Below, piece by piece: positions 7,746-17,605 of a DNA stretch of 64,000 bases. Made by a program: the position numbers and the translations under genes. Under the pieces are notes generated by a model. That model did no database searches, was not told where the DNA came from, and saw only the letters and a list, made by a program, of their open reading frames with translations. Origin of the DNA: Roseovarius sp. MMSF_3359. GTDB taxonomy: Bacteria; Pseudomonadota; Alphaproteobacteria; Rhodobacterales; Rhodobacteraceae. The first letter of the stretch is position 1. Each line of letters opens with the position of its first letter. The stretch is taken from contig NZ_JASHJC010000009.1 of NCBI RefSeq assembly GCF_030733385.1, forward strand, positions 1 to 64,000. The letters run 5' to 3'.

Positions 7746-8060
7746 ATGAGTACCCTGAAAATCTGGGACCTGCATATGACCTATGACGGTCCGATCACCG
7801 ACGAGTTTCTCGCCGGAACAAAGCAATTGGCCGAAAGCATTGCCGAAGAGCCCGGCATCATCTGGAAAATCTGGACGGTTGAGGATGGCACCAACCACTA
7901 TGGATCGACCTACCTGTTTCGTAACCGCGAGTATCTTGAGGCCTACAAGGCGATGCATGTGAAACGCCTCGAAGCGATCGGGATTACAGTGACGGCGGAC
8001 CACGTCTTCGACATCATGGAAGACGTGAGCGCCATAAACAACGCCCCGCTTCAGGACTAA
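7746..8060 (+). CDS. YdhR-like putative monooxygenase
   Basis: 104 aa, close to the length of the YdhR family, a dimeric ferredoxin-like alpha/beta fold related to the ABM monooxygenases. The pattern FLAGTKQLAESIAEEPGIIW followed by GSTYLFRNREYLEAY fits the family. A strong AGGAGG lies 8 nt before the ATG. Enzymatic activity is poorly defined for the family; quinone or aromatic oxidation has been suggested. Third gene of the marR operon. It converges on trmD with only 18 bp between stops. Confidence 0.75.
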   Translation: MSTLKIWDLHMTYDGPITDEFLAGTKQLAESIAEEPGIIWKIWTVEDGTNHYGSTYLFRNREYLEAYKAMHVKRLEAIGITVTADHVFDIMEDVSAINNAPLQD

Positions 8061-8078
8061 GGCGGTTGGGACCTGGCC

Positions 8079-8873
8079 CTAGTCCCCGTCCACTTCGTGC
8101 CTCGCCCAGAGGTCGGGGCGGCGTTCACGGGTCAACTCTTCCGACTTTTCCCGACGCCAGCGGGCCACTTTGCCATGATCGCCGGAGGTCAGGATTTCGG
8201 GGATTTTGTGACCCTTCCATTCCGCCGGGCGGGTGTAGTGAGGATGCTCCAGCAGCCCGCTGGAATGGCTTTCCTCCTCGGCGCTTTCGGCATTTCCCAG
8301 AACCCCTGGGAGGAGGCGAACCGTGGCGTCGATCATGGCCTGGGCCGCAATCTCCCCACCGGTCATCACGAAATCGCCCAGGGACACTTCTTGTACCTGA
8401 TAGTGATCGAGCACCCGCTGATCGACACCTTCAAACCGTCCGCAAAGCAGCGTGATACTGGGCAGGGCCGCCCATTCCCGTGCCATCGCCTGGGTAAAGG
8501 GTACGCCACGCGGGCTGAGATAGACGATGGGCGCTCCCTTCGGCGCTTTGGCCTGGGCTGCGTCAATGGCCTTGCCCACCACATCGGCGCGCAGGACCAT
8601 GCCGGCGCCGCCCCCGGCCGGGGTGTCGTCGACATTACGGTGGCGACCCTCGCCGAACGCACGCAATTCGATGGTCTCAAGGGTCCAGAGCCCATCGGAA
8701 AGCGCCTTGCCGGTCAGGCTTTCACCCAGAACGCCGGGAAAGGCCTGCGGGAACAGCGTGATGATTTGCGCGGCCCACGCATCCTTCAGCGTGGGCGTTG
8801 GCGTCATCAATTCCCGCGGCGCCAGCGAGGCGCGGATGGATTTGCGGCCATGGGATCGGTTTTTGTCTGTCAT
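8079..8873 (-). CDS. trmD: tRNA (guanine-N1)-methyltransferase TrmD
   Basis: 264 aa. Methylates G37 of tRNAs using S-adenosylmethionine in the SPOUT trefoil-knot fold. Motifs: DDTPAGGGAGMVLR, LCGRFEGVDQRV, and the knot/AdoMet loop SLGDFVMTGGEIAA. I start at ATG 8873 because related Rhodobacteraceae TrmD proteins carry a comparable SHGRKSI-type N-terminal extension; a start at 8807 (242 aa) would match other bacteria better. Upstream frame beyond 8873 is not plausible because it runs into livH. Here it stands without rpsP or rplS. Confidence 0.93.
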   Translation of the reverse strand: MTDKNRSHGRKSIRASLAPRELMTPTPTLKDAWAAQIITLFPQAFPGVLGESLTGKALSDGLWTLETIELRAFGEGRHRNVDDTPAGGGAGMVLRADVVGKAIDAAQAKAPKGAPIVYLSPRGVPFTQAMAREWAALPSITLLCGRFEGVDQRVLDHYQVQEVSLGDFVMTGGEIAAQAMIDATVRLLPGVLGNAESAEEESHSSGLLEHPHYTRPAEWKGHKIPEILTSGDHGKVARWRREKSEELTRERRPDLWARHEVDGD

Positions 8874-9072
8874 GGGCGGGGGAGTACCGCCCGGGCGCCG
8901 TGCTGGCAAGCGCGATGGCTTGGCAGCGGGCCTGCCGACCCTATTGGAGCAGGGACCCAACCTGTTGCGCAAATGGCCTATTTCCCCGCGAAGGGTTAAC
9001 GCGCTATACCTGCCTTGCGTCCTTTCCGTTACCCAAGTGACTGGCGCGCGACAAGACTTTGGACGGACCTGA

Positions 9073-9990
9073 ATGCCCCTTCTTCTTCTGATCGAGCAGA
9101 TCCTGAACGGCCTCCAGTTCGGGGTGATGCTGTTCCTGATGGCGGCGGGGCTCACGCTGGTCTTTGGCGTGATGGGGCTCATCAACCTCGCCCATGGGTC
9201 GCTCTACATGATCGGTGCATTTGCGGCGGCGGCGACGGCGGCGGCCACCGGGTCATTTCTGCTGGCCCTGGTGGCGAGCCTGACGGCGGCGGCCATCGCG
9301 GGCGTGATTGTCGAGATGACCGTGATGCGCCGCCTCTATGACCGAGACCACCTGGATCAGGTGCTGGCGACCTTCGCGCTGATCCTGATCTTTTCCGAAG
9401 GCACGAGGTGGCTATTCGGATCCTTCCCACTTTACCTCGACACGCCGGGCTGGCTTTCGGGCAGCACCGTGCTGCCCTTCGGCATCACCTATCCCAAGTA
9501 CCGCCTTGCGATCATCCTGGTGGGGCTGGCCGTCGCGATGGGCCTTTTCGCCATGATTGCCCGTACGCGCATCGGCATTCAGATCCGTGCGGGCGAAAAC
9601 GACCGCGAAACGGTGGGTGCGCTCGGCGTCAACATCGCCCGGCTCTATACACTGGTCTTTGCGCTGGGTGCGGCGCTTGCAGGCTTTGCCGGGGCTTTGA
9701 TTGGCGCGATACAATCGGTGCAGGTCGGCATGGGCGAACCGGTGCTGATCCTGGCCTTTGTGGTGATTGTCATCGGCGGCATCGGCTCGATCAAGGGGGC
9801 TTTTGTGGGCGCGATCCTCGTGGGTCTCACCGATACGCTGGGCCGGTCGCTCCTGCCGGTGTTGTTCGGGCTGTTCATGGACACGTCATCCGCAACAACA
9901 ATCGGATCATCCCTGGCGTCAATGTCGATCTATATCCTGATGGCGGCGGTTTTGATCTTCCGGCCCAGGGGCCTTTTCGGGACGGCCTAG
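9073..9990 (+). CDS. livH: Branched-chain amino-acid-type ABC transporter permease (LivH family)
   Basis: 305 aa, about eight transmembrane helices. The family signature LVFGVMGLINLAHGSLYMIG lies near the N-terminus, and the EAA-like cytoplasmic loop ENDRETVGALGVNI near residue 180. Forms the membrane channel with LivM. First of a four-gene operon livHMGF; livM follows directly with no gap. No periplasmic receptor gene is nearby, so the substrate (branched-chain amino acid, amide, urea or other) is undetermined. Confidence 0.92.
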   Translation: MPLLLLIEQILNGLQFGVMLFLMAAGLTLVFGVMGLINLAHGSLYMIGAFAAAATAAATGSFLLALVASLTAAAIAGVIVEMTVMRRLYDRDHLDQVLATFALILIFSEGTRWLFGSFPLYLDTPGWLSGSTVLPFGITYPKYRLAIILVGLAVAMGLFAMIARTRIGIQIRAGENDRETVGALGVNIARLYTLVFALGAALAGFAGALIGAIQSVQVGMGEPVLILAFVVIVIGGIGSIKGAFVGAILVGLTDTLGRSLLPVLFGLFMDTSSATTIGSSLASMSIYILMAAVLIFRPRGLFGTA

Positions 9991-10974
9991 ATGATCCGGG
10001 AAAGCACTCTTAACGCCGCGCTCCTCATCCTGTTGCTGGCGGTACCATTGGCGGCGCTCCTGCTCGATGAGCCGTTCATCATCACGCTGGCTACCCGCGC
10101 GGTGATTTTCGCCATCGCCGGTGTGGGCCTCAACCTCGCGCTGGGCTTCGGCGGGCTGGTCAGCCTGGGTCACGCGGCTTTTTTCGGCATTGGCGGCTAT
10201 GCGATGGGCATCCTCGCCTATCACGCCCAGACCTTCACGCCGATCATGGAATGGCCTTTCGTGATCCAAGGCACCAAAGCCATGCCCGTCATCTGGCTCA
10301 CCGCTGTCGTCGCCAGCGCTATTGCCGCGCTAGGGATCGGCGTCTTGTCGCTTCGCACAACCGGTATCTATTTCATCATGATCACGCTGGCTTTCGGGCA
10401 AATGCTCTTTTTCTTCACGATAAGCTGGCCTGCCTATGGTGGCGAAGACGGATTGTCGATCTATGTCCGCAATGGCTTCGCCGGACTGAACACGATGGAT
10501 CCGATCACCTTCTTTGCGATCTGTTACGGCCTGCTGCTTGCGGTGCTCTGGCTGGTGTCGCGGATCGCCAGGTCGCCTTTCGGCCTCGCCCTCGGGGCCG
10601 CCCGCCAGAACGAGGCGCGCATTCAGGCCGTGGGGCAGCGCCCCTTCACGCTCTACCTGGTCGCGTTCACCATTTCCGGTGCGATCACGGGGCTCGCCGG
10701 GGCGCTCTTTGCCGATCTCAACCGGTTCGTCAGCCCGACGATGTTTAGCTGGCAGACCTCGGGCGAAATCATGGTGTTCGTCATCCTCGGCGGCGTTGGC
10801 AGGGTGTTCGGCCCGGTTGCGGGTGCGGCGATGTTCATCTTTTTGGAGCATGTGCTGGGCGGTCTCAGCGAGTTCTGGCACATTTATCTGGGCGCGATCC
10901 TCCTGGGCATTGTGCTCTTTGCCCGGGGGGGGCTTATCGGCCTGGTTTCCGGGCGGGAGGTGGCGGATGACTGA
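9991..10974 (+). CDS. livM: Branched-chain amino-acid-type ABC transporter permease (LivM family)
   Basis: 327 aa. Typical LivM features: GVGLNLALGFGGLVSLGHAA near residue 45 and the conserved QNEARIQAVGQ cytoplasmic loop. Partner of LivH. Ends 8 bp inside the following ATPase gene, a translational-coupling arrangement. Confidence 0.92.
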   Translation: MIRESTLNAALLILLLAVPLAALLLDEPFIITLATRAVIFAIAGVGLNLALGFGGLVSLGHAAFFGIGGYAMGILAYHAQTFTPIMEWPFVIQGTKAMPVIWLTAVVASAIAALGIGVLSLRTTGIYFIMITLAFGQMLFFFTISWPAYGGEDGLSIYVRNGFAGLNTMDPITFFAICYGLLLAVLWLVSRIARSPFGLALGAARQNEARIQAVGQRPFTLYLVAFTISGAITGLAGALFADLNRFVSPTMFSWQTSGEIMVFVILGGVGRVFGPVAGAAMFIFLEHVLGGLSEFWHIYLGAILLGIVLFARGGLIGLVSGREVADD

Positions 10975-11722
10975 TCCGATCCTCGAAACCCGCGGCATCA
11001 GCAAGAATTTCGGTGCGCTGGTGGCGAGCAAGGACATCACGCTCGACCTCAGGCGCGGCGAAATCCATGCTCTGATCGGTCCGAACGGCGCAGGTAAATC
11101 GACGCTGATTCAGCAGATTGCGGGGGCGCTTCGGCCCGATGGCGGCCGCATCATGCTGTCGGGAGAGGATGTGACACCGCTCGGCACCGCCGCCCGCGCG
11201 CGCAAGGGCATGGGCCGGACGTTTCAAATCTCATCACTGGCCATGGAATATACCGTGCTGCAAAATGCGCTGCTTGGCGCGTTGGGGCAGCGGGGTGATG
11301 TATTCCGCTTTTTCCGTCCGGTGGCCCGGGACGCCCAGTTACGCGAAGCGGCAGAAACCGCACTTGCCCGGGTCGGCCTCAGCGACATGCACCACATGCG
11401 CACTGCCGAGTTGTCCCACGGCCAGCGCCGCCAGTTGGAGGTCGCCGTCGCCTTGACGCTGCAACCGCGCGTCTTCCTTATGGACGAACCGATGGCCGGG
11501 CTGGGCACCGAAGGCACCACGCAGATGGTGGGCTTTCTCGACGGGTTGCGCGCCGAGGCCCCCATTCTGCTGATCGAGCATGATATGGACGCGGTCTTCG
11601 CCCTGGCCGACCGGATCAGTGTTCTGGTCTACGGCGAGGTCATCGCCACCGGCACCGCCGCCGAGATCCGGGCCAACCCCCGCGTGCGCGAGGCCTATCT
11701 GGGCGAGGAGGCCGCCATATGA
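10967..11722 (+). CDS. livG: ABC transporter ATPase (LivG family)
   Basis: 251 aa. Walker A GPNGAGKS, signature LSHGQRR (His in place of the usual Gly at the third position), Walker B VFLMDEPMAG, and the switch His in LIEHDMD. LivG-type C-terminal extension ending in VREAYLGEE. The start at 10967 overlaps livM by 8 bp; a longer in-frame extension upstream is just the livM shadow. Energises LivHM import. Overlaps livF by ATGA. Confidence 0.92.
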   Translation: MTDPILETRGISKNFGALVASKDITLDLRRGEIHALIGPNGAGKSTLIQQIAGALRPDGGRIMLSGEDVTPLGTAARARKGMGRTFQISSLAMEYTVLQNALLGALGQRGDVFRFFRPVARDAQLREAAETALARVGLSDMHHMRTAELSHGQRRQLEVAVALTLQPRVFLMDEPMAGLGTEGTTQMVGFLDGLRAEAPILLIEHDMDAVFALADRISVLVYGEVIATGTAAEIRANPRVREAYLGEEAAI

Positions 11723-12408
11723 GTCTGCTTTCCCTCCGGAACGTCACCGCTTTCTACGGCCCTTCCCAGGCGCTTTTCGATGTGTCGCTGTCGCTGGAGG
11801 CAGGGCAGGTTCTGGCCCTGATGGGGCGCAATGGCATGGGCAAATCGACCACGGTCAAGGTGATCTGCAGGCTGCTGCCCAATGCGCAAGGGCAGGTGGC
11901 GTTTGATGGTCGTGACCTTTCGGGGTTGCCCGCCTTCCGGGTCGCCCGTCTGGGCATCGGGTTGGTGCCGGAAGGGCGCCGGTGCTTCACGAACCTGACG
12001 GTTTACGAAAACCTGATCGCCGTGGCCCGTCCCGGCGAATGGACCTTCGCGAAGGTCGTTGAGCTCTTTCCCGCCCTGCAGGAGCGCCGCGATCAGAACG
12101 CTGCGTCGCTTTCGGGTGGCGAGCAACAGATGCTGGCCATTGGCCGCGCGCTGATGACCAACCCGCGCCTGTTGATCCTCGATGAGGCCACCGAAGGGTT
12201 GGCGCCGGTGATCCGGCAGCAGATATGGGCCGCAATAGCCCGGCTGAAACAGGAAACCGGCATGGCGATCCTGGTGATCGACAAGTCGCTGTCGGAACTC
12301 GGCACGATTGCCGATAGTGCCGTCATCCTTGAGAAAGGCAGATCGGCATGGTCCGGCCCCTTCCGCGACCTGACCCCGGAACTGACCGACCGGTACCTCG
12401 GCGTTTGA
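11719..12408 (+). CDS. livF: ABC transporter ATPase (LivF family)
   Basis: 229 aa. Walker A GRNGMGKS, signature LSGGEQQ, Walker B LLILDEATEG, and the LivF-type VPEGRRCFTNLTV segment. Second ATPase of the LivHMGF importer. Ends 25 bp from the convergent mch gene. A receptor gene is missing from the operon; the closest candidate in the window is the Liv-type receptor at 59494-60768. Confidence 0.92.
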   Translation: MSLLSLRNVTAFYGPSQALFDVSLSLEAGQVLALMGRNGMGKSTTVKVICRLLPNAQGQVAFDGRDLSGLPAFRVARLGIGLVPEGRRCFTNLTVYENLIAVARPGEWTFAKVVELFPALQERRDQNAASLSGGEQQMLAIGRALMTNPRLLILDEATEGLAPVIRQQIWAAIARLKQETGMAILVIDKSLSELGTIADSAVILEKGRSAWSGPFRDLTPELTDRYLGV

Positions 12409-12433
12409 TCCGCCGCGCAAGGCGGCGCGAGCC

Positions 12434-13465
12434 TTACACCGGGATCAGTGCCCAATAATCCAGGTCAAGCATGACATGGGGCAGGTATTTCCCATCCTCG
12501 CCCTTGAGTGCAAAGGGCTCACCACCTTTGGTCGCCACCAACCGCAGCCGCAGCGCACCGACCCCGGGCGCACCGGTTTCGGCCTTGTCGAGCACCTCGG
12601 ACCATGCCTTGATCGTATCTCCGGCATAGCAGGGGTTGGCATGGGTGCCGCCGTTGAGGCCCGCCACGATCTGCGCATTGGCAAGGCCATTGAAGCTGAG
12701 TGTCCGGGCCATCGAAATCACGTGCCCGCCATAGATCAGGCGCTGCCCGTCCGGTCGTGCCCCGGTGTCGAAATGCACCTTGGCAGTGTTCTGCCACAGG
12801 CGCGTGGCCATCATGTGTTCGGCCTCTTCGACAGTAACACCATCCACGTGGTCGATCTTTTCGCCCACCTCGTAATCGCCCCACCGATGCGGTTCGCCTG
12901 CGAGGGTGAAGTCATAACCGGTGAAGTCGAGGCCCTGCGGGATCACGAGATCGGTGGCCTCAAGCGCGGGTTTCAGAGTGGGGATCACTGGTTCAGGCGC
13001 CGGGGCTTCGGGGTCGCGTTTGCGCACCATCGCCCAGCGAATATAGTCCAGCACCACTTCGTTGCGCTGGTTGCGGCCCCTTGTCCGAACCCAGACCACA
13101 CCGGATTTTCCGTTGGAGTTCTGTTTGACGCCGATGACTTCGGACGTGGAGTGGATCGTATCGCCTGCATAGACCGGCTTGAGCCAGCGCCCTTCGGCAT
13201 AGCCGAGATTGGCCAGCGCGTTGAGTGAGATGTCCGGAACGGTCTTGCCGAAGACCACGTGGAACGCCGCGATGTCATCAAGCGGGCTGGCGGGCAGGCC
13301 ACAGCCGCGGGCGAATTCATCTGACGAGTAGAGCGCGTGACGTGCCGGGTAGAGCGCGTGATAAAGTGCGCGTTCGCCGCCCGAAACTGTCCTTGGCACT
13401 GCGTGATGGATGGTTTCACCAACGGTGTAGTCTTCGAAAAAACGGCCTGGGTTTGTCTTCGCCAT
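12434..13465 (-). CDS. mch: Mesaconyl-CoA hydratase, ethylmalonyl-CoA pathway
   Basis: 343 aa, the length known for this enzyme; two MaoC-like hot-dog halves. It should hydrate mesaconyl-CoA (2-methylfumaryl-CoA) to beta-methylmalyl-CoA. Visible features are the N-terminal GRFFEDYTVGETIHH, the ARHALYSSDEFARGCGLPASP stretch (residues around 42-61), and LIYGGHVISMARTLSFNGLANA in the second half. GGGAGAG lies 8 nt upstream of the ATG. Last gene in mcl2-nnrU-DUF1737-mch; the combination with an mcl2-type lyase gives strong pathway context. Confidence 0.88.
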   Translation of the reverse strand: MAKTNPGRFFEDYTVGETIHHAVPRTVSGGERALYHALYPARHALYSSDEFARGCGLPASPLDDIAAFHVVFGKTVPDISLNALANLGYAEGRWLKPVYAGDTIHSTSEVIGVKQNSNGKSGVVWVRTRGRNQRNEVVLDYIRWAMVRKRDPEAPAPEPVIPTLKPALEATDLVIPQGLDFTGYDFTLAGEPHRWGDYEVGEKIDHVDGVTVEEAEHMMATRLWQNTAKVHFDTGARPDGQRLIYGGHVISMARTLSFNGLANAQIVAGLNGGTHANPCYAGDTIKAWSEVLDKAETGAPGVGALRLRLVATKGGEPFALKGEDGKYLPHVMLDLDYWALIPV

Positions 13466-13467
13466 GG

Positions 13468-13671
13468 TCAGTGCTCTCCCAGTTTTGTCTCGGGTGTGTA
13501 GGTGCCTTCGGCCTCTTTCACAACGGCCTGTCCGCAGCGCATGACGCCGTTGGCCGCGTCAAAGGCGTAGGTTGGCGATCCGTGCAGTTCCCAGCCCTTG
13601 TTCAGGGCATCGGTAACCTTGTGGCAGAAGGCCGAAGTGTCATCGGCGCTGAGGAAGCGATAGAGTTTCAT
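13468..13671 (-). CDS. DUF1737 small protein
   Basis: 67 aa soluble protein. The pattern MKLYRFLSADDTSAFCHKV...NKGWELHGSPTY matches the DUF1737 family as I remember it. The start at 13671 is supported by AAAGGAC 8 nt upstream; the longer frame from 13725 lies in nnrU. Two bp separate its stop from mch. Function unknown; conserved placement with mch is worth checking. Confidence 0.75.
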   Translation of the reverse strand: MKLYRFLSADDTSAFCHKVTDALNKGWELHGSPTYAFDAANGVMRCGQAVVKEAEGTYTPETKLGEH

Positions 13672-13681
13672 GGCATGTCCT

Positions 13682-14227
13682 TTACCCAAAAACCGGGTAG
13701 CCCAACCAGGTGTGAATGCCCGCAATCACGCCGTAGATGACAAGCGTGATGATGACGGCTTTGATCTCTTTGTCGCGCGGGGCGGGTTCCGGGCGCGTCC
13801 ATTCAGGTTCCGCCCGGTTGAGCACGATCACCTCGACCACGGCCCAGGCCAGAAGCCCGCCGAAGAGGATGAAAGATGGCAGGTCGCCGTTGACCAGAAT
13901 ATGCGCCGTGGCCCAGACCTTGACAGCTGTCAGCATCGGATGGCGGATCCGGCGTGCCAGCGCGGTTTTGGCGCCGGCTGCGGCAAAGAGATAAACCGAG
14001 ACGAGCATCAGAAGGTTGTTTATCCCGACCAGTGCCGCGTTGCGCCCCCAGAAATATGGCCCATCGGCCTGCCCATACCCTTTGACCATCAGCCAGATGC
14101 TGAGCAACAGCAGGACCGTCACGAGGCCGCGTCCCGCATTGCCCATCCCGGCCCGCAGATCCGGTGCAAGGCGCTTGAAGAGGTGTGCTGCGGTCCACAA
14201 TGCCAGTCCAAGTACAAGCCAGATCAT
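13682..14227 (-). CDS. NnrU-family membrane protein
   Basis: 181 aa with five or six transmembrane helices. NnrU/isoprenylcysteine-methyltransferase-like features: HPMLTAVKVWATAHILVNGD, and GLLAWAVVEV. First described near denitrification genes and also related to carotenoid-type isomerases. Here it lies between mcl2 and DUF1737, with 5 bp to mcl2. There are no denitrification genes nearby, so its role here is unclear. Confidence 0.8.
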   Translation of the reverse strand: MIWLVLGLALWTAAHLFKRLAPDLRAGMGNAGRGLVTVLLLLSIWLMVKGYGQADGPYFWGRNAALVGINNLLMLVSVYLFAAAGAKTALARRIRHPMLTAVKVWATAHILVNGDLPSFILFGGLLAWAVVEVIVLNRAEPEWTRPEPAPRDKEIKAVIITLVIYGVIAGIHTWLGYPVFG

Positions 14228-14232
14228 CGCAT

Positions 14233-15093
14233 CTACTCCGCTGCCATCTCGGCGATGGCACTTGCCTTGGCAAGGATGCGTTGCGCCGCCACCACATGCA
14301 GGTTCTCCACGATTTGCCCGTCCACCACTGCGATGCCCTGACCCGAAGCCTGGCTTTCCTGATAGGCGGCGATCTGACGTTCGGCGAGGTCGATTTCCGA
14401 CGATGTGGGCGCAAAGGCCGTATTTGTCACATCAATCTGCGCCGGATGGATCAATGTCTTGCCGTCAAAGCCCAGGTCACGCCCCTGTTCGCACTCCGCC
14501 TTGAGCCCGTCGCCGTCACGAAACCGGTTATAGACCCCGTCAATTGCCACGATCCGCGCGGCGCGGGCCGCCATGACGATCATCTGCAACGCGGTCATCA
14601 GCGGCAGGCGGTCGGCGCGGTAGCGGCTGCCCAAATCCTTGGTCAGGTCGTTCGTCCCGGTCACCAGCCCGCCAACACGGCCATGGGCGGCGATGTCGCG
14701 GGCGTTGAAGACGCTCACAGGCGTTTCCATCATTGTCCAGATCGGCGTGCCCGGGTCAAGCAGATCGGCCAAGTTGTCAACGTCGGAGCGTGTATTGACC
14801 TTGGGGAGAAGAATGGCGTCGGCACCGGCATCCCGCAGCACACGCACATCTTCGAGCCCCCATTTGGTGGTTAGCGCGTTGATCCGGACAATCTTGGCCC
14901 GTTTGCCATAGCCGCCGTCGCGCAGGGCCTGCGCCAGAGTTTCGCGTGCTTCGGACTTGGCATCGGGCGCAACCGCATCTTCGAGATCAAAGATGATCGC
15001 GTCGCAGGGCAGTGTGCGCGCCTTTTCCAGAGCGCGTTCCTTCGAGCCGGGTATGTAGAGAACCGACCGGTAGGGGTGGGTGCTGGCATCCAT
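14233..15093 (-). CDS. mcl2: CoA ester lyase family, probable (3S)-malyl-CoA thioesterase
   Basis: 286 aa, CitE/HpcH TIM-barrel family. RSVLYIPGSKERALEKA binds CoA, and DAIIFDLEDAVAP and the ETP motif (MMETPVSVFN) supply Mg ligands; GTNDLTKDLG follows. The overall pattern resembles the second Rhodobacter malyl-CoA lyase homologue, which acts as a (S)-malyl-CoA thioesterase, more than Mcl1. Either role completes acetyl-CoA assimilation by releasing malate. Start at 15093 has AAAGGACG upstream. First gene of the mch operon. Confidence 0.8.
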   Translation of the reverse strand: MDASTHPYRSVLYIPGSKERALEKARTLPCDAIIFDLEDAVAPDAKSEARETLAQALRDGGYGKRAKIVRINALTTKWGLEDVRVLRDAGADAILLPKVNTRSDVDNLADLLDPGTPIWTMMETPVSVFNARDIAAHGRVGGLVTGTNDLTKDLGSRYRADRLPLMTALQMIVMAARAARIVAIDGVYNRFRDGDGLKAECEQGRDLGFDGKTLIHPAQIDVTNTAFAPTSSEIDLAERQIAAYQESQASGQGIAVVDGQIVENLHVVAAQRILAKASAIAEMAAE

Positions 15094-15303
15094 TTTGGTA
15101 CGTCCTTTGCGCAGAGTCCCCGCAATAATCTTGCGCAGAGATGCCATTTATTGCCTGAAAACTTCAAGTATTTTTTCGCCGCAGCGCAGAATGTGCCGGA
15201 AAATTACAGAAACGGCCTTGGCATTAACCCTGTTTTGACACGTTCTTGTGCATGCTTTGTTCACATCGAAAAGGCAGGGACCCACCACAGAAAGGGTGTA
15301 ACA

Positions 15304-15612
15304 ATGAAAAAGATGACGAATATCTGTGCCGCCGTTGCGGTTCTGATGGCCGGTCCTGCACTTGCCCAATCCGGTGCCAACTGCGCCCCACGCGAGATGG
15401 TCGTGGACCGTCTGGCCAGCAAATATGGCGAAACCCGTCAATCCATGGGCCTTGGCGCCAACAACGCCGTCGTCGAGGTTTTCGCCTCTGATAGCTCGGG
15501 GTCCTGGACCATCACTGTCACGTCGGCAAACGGGCTGACTTGTCTGGTGGCCAGCGGTCAGGCCTTCGAGGAACTGGCCGAGGTATTGCCGGCGGAAGGC
15601 AACGACGCCTGA
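15304..15612 (+). CDS. Small secreted protein, unknown function
   Basis: 102 aa with a Sec signal peptide (basic start, hydrophobic core, cleavage after ALA near residue 22). The mature domain has Cys at about 28 and 81, which could form a disulfide. GRYGETRQSMGLG-like small secreted proteins are common in Rhodobacteraceae, but I know no function. AAAGGGTG upstream. Divergent from mcl2; a TTGACA (15235-15240) upstream may be its -35. Confidence 0.7.
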   Translation: MKKMTNICAAVAVLMAGPALAQSGANCAPREMVVDRLASKYGETRQSMGLGANNAVVEVFASDSSGSWTITVTSANGLTCLVASGQAFEELAEVLPAEGNDA

Positions 15613-15651
15613 TTTGTGGCGACGGGTGCATGGTTGACCTGCACCTTCGCC

Positions 15652-16407
15652 TCAGGTGAGCGCGTCCCAGATCAGCTTGAAGCCGGTCAGGGTAAGTGCA
15701 ACATAGGTGATGGCGAAAAAGGTGCGTTCCGGCACCAGCCAATGGGCTTTGACGCCCAGCCAGGCCCCGAAAAGTGCAAACGGGCCCAGGATAAGATCAA
15801 GCTTCAGCGTATCTGCGGTGAAGATGCCGAGCCAGGCGTATGGGATGAATTTTATCACGTTCAGAAGCGCAAACAGCAAAACCGTTGTCGCCTGGAACCG
15901 GGTCTTGTCGATCCGCTGCGACAGCAGGTAGACGGCGGCGGCCGGGCCGCCTGCGTGACTGACGAAACTGGTGAAGCCAGCCACCAGACCGGCGAAAAGG
16001 CCCGCCCAGGCAGGCAGCGGTGATTGCCGGGGACGAAAGAGCCCCGACCGCGTGCCCAGTTGCCAGGCCACGAAAGCCAGCGAAATCCCCCCGATCAGAA
16101 GTCGAAACAGGTCTGCATCCGCGACCGTGTAGAGCAGGCCGCCTAATGCCGTGCCGGGGATGCCACCCCACAGCAGCAAGCGCGCATCCGGCCAGGACCA
16201 CCGTCGCCAATAGGGTCGCAAGGTTGCGGCGTCGATCACCATCAGAAGCGGTAACATGATCCCGAGCGCCTGTGCCGGCGGCAGGACCAGCGCCAGAAGC
16301 GCGGCGCTGGCGAAAGCTACGCCTGAGCCGAATCCCCCCTTGGACACGCCGGCAAACGCCGCCGCGAAAGCGCCGATGACGATAATGTTGAAATCGTAAC
16401 CTGCCAT
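15652..16407 (-). CDS. TauE/SafE-family sulfite/organic-anion permease
   Basis: 251 aa, about eight transmembrane helices in two repeats. The repeat motifs AGVSKGGFGSG near the N-terminus and GFTSFVSHAGGPA in the second half are diagnostic. The family exports sulfite or transports sulfur-containing and carboxylic anions. Start at 16407 preferred over the longer frame from 16500, which would remove the divergent spacing from mdh. Substrate unknown; a taurine aminotransferase gene lies 32 kb away, too far to argue linkage. Confidence 0.88.
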   Translation of the reverse strand: MAGYDFNIIVIGAFAAAFAGVSKGGFGSGVAFASAALLALVLPPAQALGIMLPLLMVIDAATLRPYWRRWSWPDARLLLWGGIPGTALGGLLYTVADADLFRLLIGGISLAFVAWQLGTRSGLFRPRQSPLPAWAGLFAGLVAGFTSFVSHAGGPAAAVYLLSQRIDKTRFQATTVLLFALLNVIKFIPYAWLGIFTADTLKLDLILGPFALFGAWLGVKAHWLVPERTFFAITYVALTLTGFKLIWDALT

Positions 16408-16528
16408 GCGATCCAGCTCTAAACCCCTGCGTGACACGGATTTAGCGCCCTTTCCCGCCAAGCGATAGGTCATCTGCTCGGCTATGCCGCACCGCGGCAC
16501 TCTTGCGTATGGGGTCGAATAGGACTAG

Positions 16529-17530
<1,002 letters not shown>

Positions 17531-17557
17531 TCCTGACCAGACTGCAATCTGCCATGG

Positions 17558-17586
17558 CCCCGCATGTCACCGCATGCGGGGCTTTT
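17558..17586 (+). terminator. Rho-independent terminator after mdh
   Basis: Perfect 9-bp stem CCCCGCATG (17558-17566) / CATGCGGGG (17573-17581), 6-nt loop, followed by CTTTT. It sits between mdh and the thiamine-binding-family gene. Confidence 0.85.
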
Positions 17587-17605
17587 CAATTTCGGAGGCA
17601 AAAGC

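Noticed and set aside
8874..9185. N-terminal extension of trmD up to 9185
   Set aside because: It overlaps the start of livH and has a low-complexity Arg/Pro-rich translation.
10514..10966. Upstream extension of livG giving a 402-aa protein
   Set aside because: The extra 151 residues are the second frame of livM, Arg/Ser/Pro-rich and unlike any ABC ATPase. The real start is at 10967.
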